Source: Planctomycetota bacterium
GTDB lineage: Bacteria; Planctomycetota; Phycisphaerae; UBA1845
Direction: 5' to 3'
Assembly: GCA_024277835.1 (NCBI GenBank)
Contig: JAJRUK010000210.1
Span: forward strand, 1-7,098
DNA length: 7,098 nt
A program made the translations under genes and the position numbers. The notes under the pieces were generated by a model. That model was given only the letters and a program-made list of their open reading frames with translations, did no database searches and was not told where the DNA came from. Below, piece by piece: positions 1 through 5,016 of the stretch. Numbering within the stretch: position 1 is the first letter of the stretch; each line of letters starts with the position of its first letter.

Positions 1-8
1 CTCCCTCG

Positions 9-677
9 TTACGATCGCACCTGCGCGAGATCGTCTGCAGTCAAGAACGCCGCTGCGTAATAGTTTAGTGGTAGCTCCAGCACGACTTCCTCTTCGTCAT
101 CGTTTCGAAGTTCAAAGTCATATGCCCCCGAACCCGCTTCATCAACGGGAACGCAAGCATGCACCTTGTATGCCCTATGAGGGCGCAGACGCATTGGCGG
201 GGGCATGTCATCGAAAAAAAGTACAGCAACAATTTCATCGGGCTTTGGCGGTGTAGACGACCTCGAACGTACGGACCCCCGCGACGAATTCAACCTTGCC
301 CGCGGGATCTCAGAGCTGAAGGAAAGCATGGGCTCAACGTCTAGGATCCTTGATCGTTCGAGAGCCCCGCAGAGCTCCGCAACAACGTATTGGCGCGCAG
401 AATCGAACTCCAGCATTCCGCTCGCCTCTATGTCATCAATCAGCGCATCCATCACGGGCCAAAGGACTGTCGATTTCAATTCCTCGGGCGACAGCATCGG
501 ACTGGTTGCCCCGGATTCGTTCAAGACGCCAGTTCCGTATAAACACTCACACATCCGACCAACACAGTAATCCCAAGGCTTGTCGAAGTTGAGCGCTCTC
601 TTTACATGGTAGTAATCGAGAAAGTTGTTCACGACTGAACAGGTTAATGTGTTGTTCAGATTCTTTCGCTGTTCCAT
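9..677 (-). CDS. hypothetical protein, 222 aa, cytoplasmic, family not recognised
   Basis: I do not recognise this protein. It opens with ATG at 677-675 behind a purine-rich GAGAGG about 4 bases upstream, and ends with TAA at 11-9. There is no signal peptide or membrane segment, so it is probably cytoplasmic. Residues 1-115 look mostly helical and contain three cysteines close together (C38, C43, C45) plus C13 and C103. Residues about 120-146 form a Ser/Arg/Pro-rich, probably disordered linker. Residues about 147-222 look beta-rich, with a hydrophobic strand AVLFF (151-155), a proline run (159-161), and an acidic patch DDEEE (193-197) before a hydrophobic strand. This suggests two small domains joined by a flexible linker. 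It lies 70 bases downstream of the 80-residue gene on the same strand and could share its transcript, but no promoter or terminator is visible between them. The reading frame, start signal and amino-acid composition support a real gene; function is unknown. Confidence 0.72.
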   Translation of the reverse strand: MEQRKNLNNTLTCSVVNNFLDYYHVKRALNFDKPWDYCVGRMCECLYGTGVLNESGATSPMLSPEELKSTVLWPVMDALIDDIEASGMLEFDSARQYVVAELCGALERSRILDVEPMLSFSSEIPRARLNSSRGSVRSRSSTPPKPDEIVAVLFFDDMPPPMRLRPHRAYKVHACVPVDEAGSGAYDFELRNDDEEEVVLELPLNYYAAAFLTADDLAQVRS

Positions 678-747
678 GAATCCTCTCAGTCTCTAAGTCA
701 CAAGACTTCGCGAGCACGCAGATATCGAGCCACGAGCCCGACAACAC

Positions 748-990
748 CTACAACTTCTTTCGACTCCGCGAACGCATCTTGCCATTGATGACCTTCAAAC
801 TGGAAATCAAGAGCACGTCGATGATCTCGAATCCGCCTGTCTTGTCGAACACAACAGTCGCGCGACCCGCGGGCGAGAGGGCCATGAAATCCGGATGATC
901 CACGCGCACTTTCCGCCCGTCGGCAATGTGTATAACAAATGGCTCAAACGGCTGCGTATTGTAAGCGTGCTGAAGCTCTTTCATCTGCAT
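748..990 (-). CDS. conserved small protein of the PFEPF/ADGR/HPDF type, 80 aa
   Basis: This is a small soluble protein matching a family I recall as common, usually in many copies, in planctomycetes and some other bacteria; its biochemical role is unknown. Key segments are QPFEPFVIHIADGR (residues 13-26), DHPDFMALSPAGR (31-43), a short beta strand VVF (46-48), and FEIIDVLLISSLKV (54-67). A basic tail RSRSRKKL (73-80) follows, which could touch nucleic acid or simply aid solubility. The frame is open upstream to a GTG at 1014, directly after the lipoprotein's stop codon. I prefer the ATG at 990-988 because AAGGA (minus strand of 1001-1005) sits 10 bases upstream of it and because family members begin shortly before the PFxPF motif. 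A further ATG at 984 is less well spaced. The gene lies 24 bases behind the lipoprotein gene, so cotranscription is likely. Confidence 0.85.
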   Translation of the reverse strand: MQMKELQHAYNTQPFEPFVIHIADGRKVRVDHPDFMALSPAGRATVVFDKTGGFEIIDVLLISSLKVINGKMRSRSRKKL

Positions 991-1000
991 GAAGGCTCGT

Positions 1001-1005
1001 TCCTT
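1001..1005 (-). promoter_or_regulatory. Shine-Dalgarno deciding the start of the 80-residue gene
   Basis: The minus strand reads AAGGA here, 10 bases before the ATG at 990. It lies inside the longer open frame that would begin with GTG at 1014, and no comparable site precedes that GTG at a usable distance. It therefore argues for the shorter, 80-residue form. Confidence 0.6.
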
Positions 1006-1014
1006 CCGTTGCAC

Positions 1015-1629
1015 TTACAAACCAACATTAAACGTCAGCGAATCCACAAGCACCGTCCCATCCACCGGCGAGATGACCTCAACACACGCCCCGAACGAAC
1101 CGGTATTGAGCAGGTCAAGCAGATCCTGCGAAACCGAGTCCGGAGCCACGAGAATCGACGTCGCGTTTCCATCCGCGTCAAGCTCGACCTCGAACACGAA
1201 CATGTCGCCCGCTTCGCAGTCCGCTGTAATCGCTTCTTGCGTTCCGATATAGATCGTTACGCGAAGCTCGCCGTCTGTGCAGACCTCGCCGCAGGTGGCT
1301 GCGTCAACGTCGGCGAGCAGGCACGCATCCAAACACACATTCTGCTCCTGCAGGGTCAGCGCAGACACCTTCCCGCTGGTAGTATTCGCAGGTTGCACGG
1401 AAACATTTGCCGGATCGATTGAAAGGCTACCGCTTCCGCCCGTCCGGCCGAGCGTGAACGAAAAGTTCGCCCTCGCGTTTTTCGGAACCCCGGCTTGCAC
1501 CTCAAACTCACCCACGCCCGCGTCCGTCAGGCTGACTGGGATCGGAATCGTAATCGGAGCGCAACCTGGAACGAAGAGAAATGACAACGAAAAAACACCA
1601 AGCGTAGCGATCGTAGCAAGTCGGCCCAT
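1015..1629 (-). CDS. small cysteine-containing lipoprotein, 204 aa
   Basis: A probable membrane-anchored lipoprotein of unknown function. The N-terminus is a type II signal peptide: MGR, a hydrophobic stretch from about residue 5 to 20, then VPGC with the lipidated cysteine at position 23. Proline at the second lipobox position is unusual but tolerated in some lipoproteins. The mature part looks beta-rich (SLTDAGVGEFEVQAG, GSGSLSIDPANVSVQ, ELRVTIYIG, FVFEVELDADGNA). It holds six further cysteines at 99, 103, 113, 117, 138 and 182; the first four form CX3C-x9-CX3C, and the even number suits disulfide bonding outside the cytoplasm. No catalytic motif is visible. The start is ATG at 1629-1627 with GGAG 8 bases upstream (1638-1641), and the stop is TAA at 1017-1015. 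It is the first gene of a likely two- or three-gene unit with the 80-residue protein. No clear promoter was found in the 255 bases upstream. Confidence 0.85.
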   Translation of the reverse strand: MGRLATIATLGVFSLSFLFVPGCAPITIPIPVSLTDAGVGEFEVQAGVPKNARANFSFTLGRTGGSGSLSIDPANVSVQPANTTSGKVSALTLQEQNVCLDACLLADVDAATCGEVCTDGELRVTIYIGTQEAITADCEAGDMFVFEVELDADGNATSILVAPDSVSQDLLDLLNTGSFGACVEVISPVDGTVLVDSLTFNVGL

Positions 1630-1640
1630 GACAATAACTC

Positions 1641-1809
1641 CGTCTATCGTCTCCCGCCAAAATGAAAACGTCGCCCGACAGGCCGGGAGGGTGTCCTGCC
1701 CGGGCGATGCACACGGGCAAGTTTACCGCGCAAGAGCGATCACGGACAGGAAGAGTTGAACCAAAGCAGCCCCGCCGCGCAATAACGGCGCAGACCCACT
1801 CGATAGACG
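1641..1809 (-). repeat. 9-bp inverted repeat spanning the lipoprotein leader
   Basis: CGTCTATCG at 1641-1649 and CGATAGACG at 1801-1809 are perfect inverted copies separated by 151 bases. The copy nearer the lipoprotein gene overlaps the first G of its GGAG ribosome-binding site at 1638-1641. If transcribed together, the two could pair in the mRNA leader and reduce access to that site. The hairpin at 1671-1707 lies within the enclosed loop. One 9-base match in a region of this size can arise by chance, so confidence is low. Confidence 0.25.
1660..1707 (-). terminator. candidate intrinsic terminator after the 851-residue gene
   Basis: The arms TCGCCCG (1671-1677) and CGGGCGA (1701-1707) form a seven-pair GC-rich stem. 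It is extended inward by CAGG (1679-1682) with CCTG (1695-1698) across a small internal bulge, and the loop is about 12 bases. Read on the minus strand, the stem is followed by CGTTTTCATTTT, an interrupted T-rich run. It lies about 180 bases beyond the stop of the 851-residue gene and about 40 bases before the lipoprotein start. It may end the upstream transcript or act as a leader structure for the lipoprotein. The interrupted T run and the long distance from the stop keep this tentative. Confidence 0.4.
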
Positions 1810-1884
1810 AAAACCCAACGATGAACTCCGCTCATATGGACCGACGACGACGTCAACGTCGGGTGCCTCACAAGCAGCAATGAA

Positions 1885-4440
1885 CTACGGGCAAACTTGC
1901 GGACCCGCGTACGGGAACGCAAGCCCCTTGACCGCATCCACGCTCAACGTCACGTCCAGGACATTCTGCGTGTCAGTGAGCGGATTGGGAACGTCGCCAC
2001 GAAGCAGCGAGCGCGGTTCAAAAAACGCAGGAGGAATCTGACCGACGCTGTCAACGACACCCACAATATCCGAAACGTTCAGGAGAGGATTGTCATCGAC
2101 ATTGCCCCAGATGCTCGTCTCGATCGGAAGCGAATCGGATACAGACGCGCAAGTCGCTTCTTGCCCCGTACAGATGACCGAAAGCGTCGAGACATTGTAC
2201 GTCGAGCTGGGGACAATCCCCGCCCCGGTCACATGGAGGACGCCTCCGCCAAACAGCCCCGCCCAGTCCGCATACTCCGGCGCACAGCCAAGCGTCGCAC
2301 ACTTGAACGTCGTACCCAGCGCAGCTGAATCCTCACAGTCGAGAATCGGATCGCCGGTTCCAGAGTCGCGATACAGATTGACGTACCGCACTTGACCCTC
2401 AAACGCCGAGAAATCCTGTGCATCCGCAGGAAGAAGCGGGTGATGCAACGACGTCAACTCAACGCCAAGCGCCGTCTCAGACCCTGCGTCCGTTGTCGGA
2501 ACCGAGAATGAGATGAACCGACTCTTAGAAAACTGCGACCCAGCCGCATCTGGAGCCGCCGATTCCATCGGTGAAACAATCACGAACGAACCAGAGGCCG
2601 GACCGACCGACGGACCAGACACCGACGTCACTGCCCCCGCATCGAACAGACCGAGCTCAACCGTCACACCGCGTGGATCCCCGCCTGCACCGAGCTGCGG
2701 CGAAGCATCCGCGTCAAACCGAAAATTGTAAACCGTCCCCCATCGCAAAGGATTATTCACCGTCTCCCATTTGATGCATCGAGCACTCGTCGGGCAATCC
2801 GTCGAAATACTGCTGGTCCAGGGGACGTTATCAAACGACTCATCCGCCGACCGAACCGCGAGGAACCCGATATTCGTGATCACGTTCGTCGGGTCAACCG
2901 GGACGGTAAAAGAACCGCCCTTACGATCCATGTCGATATTAAGAATCGCGTACTCGTAGTGCCATGTTCCGTCACCGTTACTGGTCGCCTTGGCACGCAG
3001 GTCGCATCGCCCGTCCGGCGACACGCCCTTCACGACGGGGATCTCTTGGGCGAGAATCGTAGCCTCCGCCCCGGTCCAGGCATCGATCGCAAAACCGATT
3101 TCCATGTCCGCCCCCAAGGGGGCCATCGCGAAATTCCAGGTTCCGCCCACCGACCCGGTGATCGACGTAATCCGCTTCCATGCAGCGTTATTCAGTGGCA
3201 GAACGTCCTCAAAGTGAACGTAATACCCCTCGACAATGTACTCCGAAAAGGCGTTCTCTAGCGGATCCAGGTCCACGTCACGAACTTGAAGACGATGTTC
3301 AATGGGATCGTGCCCGTGGTTTCGGTCCATCTCCGATGTCGAGGCATCCCACGACGCAGTCCAGGGGTTCACTTCCTCACGCGGGCCGAGTCCGGTCTGA
3401 AACGCGTTCAGTCCAGACGTATACGTATCGGTACAACCCATTCCAAGGAACGGTCCTTCTCCGTGACCCTGGATCGGTTCAAAAGTACATGGCGTGACAC
3501 ACTGCGTACTCGCCAGCGCGAAGAAACCATGTTTGATCCACGACTGACCGATCTGTTCAAACCGATCATCTTTGATCCGATAGAGATTTTGAACGATGAA
3601 CGGATGCCGCGGATCAGGCGGCGCAAGCCACGTCAGATCCGCGTTTCCAATGTTCCACGACGTCGTGTTGACGGCCAGACCGACGGTATCGAACAGGCGA
3701 CCGAATTGTTGAAGCCCATAAAGCTCACAAAAAGTAACGTCCGGCGCTGTGGTACCCATCGCCGTGTTGCCAATCGGTCCGGCTGTCGCCGACGAGGAAG
3801 GCGTAATCAGGCGAGCGAGCGCATCCCCCCCCGACCAAACCACGGACCCACGAAGAACCCCAGTCCCGACCGACACGCCCGCAAGATCCATATCCCCAAG
3901 CGCGGCGGCAAGCCCTGTAGATATCGTCACCGAATACGCCGGCACAATCACTTCGCCAGCCAGGCGATCGATCCGTACGCGCGATCCACGCAACTCAAGG
4001 GCAGTCGATGCAGCCACAGTTGACCCCGCGAAGGCATCGCGTTCATCTCCCGAGTAAAGAATCAACTCATTCACTGTGATGGATGTGCGCCCAGTCGAAA
4101 TGACGACCCCTTCTGTAAGTCGGATGACTTGCGCCGCGGGCAACTCCACCCCCGCCTCGCGCGCCTCGACCGATAGAACCTGCTCATCGACGACCAAAAA
4201 CTCCGCCGATGAGAAGTTCGACCCGCGCGCGGACCGACCCGAGACCGTCCCGATCGACACTTGCCCCGACGCCGCAGGATGAACATCAATCTTGAAACGG
4301 GCGTTCGATACCGTCCACGACTGCTCGCCGTTCACAGCCGTGGCTGTGAACGTAACAGCCAGAAGAACCTTGAAAGCGTGGCGCATCGAAAAACCCCGAC
4401 GCACCATCGACGTACTGCGATCAAACGACCTGTTAACCAT
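1885..4440 (-). CDS. large secreted planctomycete protein with C-terminal dockerin-like domain, 851 aa
   Basis: An exported protein without recognisable catalytic residues, probably a surface or extracellular structural or binding protein. A long arginine-rich n-region (residues 1-24) leads to a hydrophobic core (about 25-36) and a likely cleavage near NGE (37-39). Residues about 40-225 are a strand-rich region of hydroxyl and small residues. Residues about 230-600 are the core I know from planctomycete proteins: NLYRIKDDRFEQIG (285-298), SWIKHGFFAL (300-309), a cysteine cluster (C314, C318, C336), GLGPREEVNPW (350-360), HRLQVRDVDLDP (382-393), and CDLRAKATSNGDGTWHYEYA (479-498). Residues about 605-770 are probably beta-sandwich. 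Residues 777-844 resemble a dockerin with two loops: N780, D782, N784, N788 and D791 fit the calcium-ligand spacing 1-3-5-9-12, whereas the second loop keeps D829 but has Leu at the final ligand position. The chosen ATG at 4440 has AGGAG 11 bases upstream. Met12 and Met19 lack a good ribosome-binding site, although Met19 would give a more conventional signal peptide. Transcription is probably from the promoter at 4562-4591. Confidence 0.9.
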   Translation of the reverse strand: MVNRSFDRSTSMVRRGFSMRHAFKVLLAVTFTATAVNGEQSWTVSNARFKIDVHPAASGQVSIGTVSGRSARGSNFSSAEFLVVDEQVLSVEAREAGVELPAAQVIRLTEGVVISTGRTSITVNELILYSGDERDAFAGSTVAASTALELRGSRVRIDRLAGEVIVPAYSVTISTGLAAALGDMDLAGVSVGTGVLRGSVVWSGGDALARLITPSSSATAGPIGNTAMGTTAPDVTFCELYGLQQFGRLFDTVGLAVNTTSWNIGNADLTWLAPPDPRHPFIVQNLYRIKDDRFEQIGQSWIKHGFFALASTQCVTPCTFEPIQGHGEGPFLGMGCTDTYTSGLNAFQTGLGPREEVNPWTASWDASTSEMDRNHGHDPIEHRLQVRDVDLDPLENAFSEYIVEGYYVHFEDVLPLNNAAWKRITSITGSVGGTWNFAMAPLGADMEIGFAIDAWTGAEATILAQEIPVVKGVSPDGRCDLRAKATSNGDGTWHYEYAILNIDMDRKGGSFTVPVDPTNVITNIGFLAVRSADESFDNVPWTSSISTDCPTSARCIKWETVNNPLRWGTVYNFRFDADASPQLGAGGDPRGVTVELGLFDAGAVTSVSGPSVGPASGSFVIVSPMESAAPDAAGSQFSKSRFISFSVPTTDAGSETALGVELTSLHHPLLPADAQDFSAFEGQVRYVNLYRDSGTGDPILDCEDSAALGTTFKCATLGCAPEYADWAGLFGGGVLHVTGAGIVPSSTYNVSTLSVICTGQEATCASVSDSLPIETSIWGNVDDNPLLNVSDIVGVVDSVGQIPPAFFEPRSLLRGDVPNPLTDTQNVLDVTLSVDAVKGLAFPYAGPQVCP

Positions 4441-4451
4441 GACGTGTAACT

Positions 4452-4458
4452 CTCCTGC
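4452..4458 (-). promoter_or_regulatory. Shine-Dalgarno of the 851-residue gene, complementary to an upstream leader arm
   Basis: The minus strand reads GCAGGAG here, with AGGAG ending 11 bases before the ATG at 4440, slightly long but workable. It selects Met1 over the internal Met12 and Met19. The same seven bases are a perfect complement of CTCCTGC on the minus strand at 4510-4504, so the site could be masked by pairing within its own leader. Confidence 0.6.
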
Positions 4459-4485
4459 CTACTCGAAATCGCGACACAATGGGGC

Positions 4486-4510
4486 AAAAACTCGCCTGCC
4501 ACAGCAGGAG
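4486..4510 (-). promoter_or_regulatory. terminator-like leader hairpin (possible attenuator) before the 851-residue gene
   Basis: On the minus strand, CCTGC (4508-4504) pairs with GCAGG (4499-4495) around a four-base loop TGTG. The outer CT/AG can add pairs if CG is bulged. CGAG and then five T residues (4490-4486) follow directly. This looks like a weak intrinsic terminator placed between the predicted transcription start near 4555 and the ATG at 4440. The 5' arm can alternatively pair over seven bases with the Shine-Dalgarno at 4458-4452, so the two pairings exclude each other. I know of no named riboswitch with this form; the five-pair core stem is short, so this is a hypothesis. Confidence 0.35.
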
Positions 4511-4561
4511 CGCGAAGGAAGGTGTAAAATAAAGAACCTCAGTCTCCCCCAAGAAGCCCGC

Positions 4562-4591
4562 AGTATACCATTTTCGTTTATTGGTCGTCAA
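4562..4591 (-). promoter_or_regulatory. sigma70-type promoter for the 851-residue gene
   Basis: On the minus strand, TTGACG (4591-4586) and TATACT (4567-4562) are separated by 18 bases. Each differs from the housekeeping consensus at one position. TGG directly before TATACT gives an extended -10 (TGn). The expected start near 4555 leaves a leader of about 115 bases. This is the best promoter match seen in the window. Confidence 0.65.
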
Positions 4592-4714
4592 GAAAATTCC
4601 CGCGTGGCAGCGCACGTTTTCGTCCGTACGACCCGATAACCCACCAAAATCGATGCTAATCACCCGCGCAACGCGCTAGAATCCAGCCTCAGCACCAATA
4701 GACCCTGTTGAGGC

Positions 4715-4744
4715 TTTACTAATCCACCCCACCCCGCCTATCAT
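4715..4744 (+). promoter_or_regulatory. weak promoter candidate for the plus-strand exported-protein gene
   Basis: TTTACT (4715-4720) and TATCAT (4739-4744) are 18 bases apart, matching four of six and five of six consensus positions. The predicted start near 4751 would give a leader of about 265 bases before the ATG at 5017, which is long. No better pair was seen closer to the gene, and the true promoter may use another sigma factor. Confidence 0.3.
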
Positions 4745-4957
4745 ATTGGCGTACGCGCAAGGTCCACAGCAACTTGACGGGACCGATCGCAACGCAGAAA
4801 CACGCGAGCGATCGGAGGGGAGTCTGATCCCGCTCAGGATGGGGTACCGCAACGCGAAAATTCAGTCGTCTGTAACTGCGGGACATTTTCCGCCGGCAAA
4901 CGGGTCCGTATTCCCCGATATAGCCCCCGGAGTACATTCCGTGGCGAACACGCGCTC

Positions 4958-4985
4958 GGTGCGCGCCGCGATCGGCCTCTGCACC
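4958..4985 (+). other. nested hairpin just upstream of the plus-strand ribosome-binding region
   Basis: The outer stem GGTGC (4958-4962) with GCACC (4981-4985) encloses an inner stem GCCG (4965-4968) with CGGC (4973-4976) and a CGAT loop. It is followed by a purine-rich run and not by T residues, so it is not a terminator. It sits about 20 bases before the AAGGGA ribosome-binding region (about 5004-5009) of the gene at 5017. It could be a leader structure or chance pairing in GC-rich sequence. Confidence 0.25.
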
Positions 4986-5016
4986 AAGGAATAAGGGATC
5001 GGAAAGGGAAAGAAGC

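Larger units (their letters stand above)
4441..5016. other. divergent intergenic region between two exported-protein genes
   Basis: This 576-base gap separates divergently transcribed genes. Its left third holds the promoter and structured leader of the minus-strand gene. The middle (about 4592-4714) contains nothing I can assign. The right part holds a weak plus-strand promoter candidate, about 200 bases without recognisable features, a small hairpin, and a purine-rich run before the plus-strand start. Short open frames here lack ribosome-binding sites or run antisense into the flanking genes. No tRNA, transposon end or known riboswitch class was recognised. Confidence 0.7.

Noticed and set aside
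695..708. Small hairpin AAGTC-ACAA-GACTT upstream of the 222-residue gene
   Set aside because: Only five pairs, partly A-T, with no T tract or link to the start codon. Expected by chance.
547..747. Minus-strand 66-codon frame between the 80- and 222-residue genes
   Set aside because: It overlaps the start of the 222-residue gene in another frame by 131 bases and has no ribosome-binding site that distinguishes it.
895..1422. Plus-strand open frame of 175 codons across the lipoprotein and 80-residue genes
   Set aside because: Its translation is basic and His/Arg-rich without a coherent fold, and it is antisense to two genes with good start signals and recognisable features.
1831..1857. TTGACG near a TATGAG-like element upstream of the lipoprotein, considered as its promoter
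   Set aside because: The spacing is only about 14 bases and the -10 match is poor.
1841..1862. Hairpin CCGACG...CGTCGG about 20 bases downstream of the 851-residue gene's stop, considered as its terminator
   Set aside because: The six-pair stem is not followed by T residues on the minus strand. The structure at 1660-1707 is the better terminator candidate.
1662..1883. Plus-strand 73-codon frame in the gap before the lipoprotein
   Set aside because: Strongly basic, Arg/Gln/Pro-rich, no ribosome-binding site, and it covers the candidate terminator hairpin.
3286..4023. Plus-strand open frame of 245 codons opposite the 851-residue gene
   Set aside because: Arg/Pro-rich translation with no domain pattern. 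The minus strand here encodes the well-recognised planctomycete core with signal peptide and dockerin-like tail.
4746..4994. Plus-strand 82-codon open frame in the divergent intergenic region
   Set aside because: It starts with TTG without a Shine-Dalgarno, has no hydrophobic core or recognised motif, and overlaps the expected leader of the gene at 5017.
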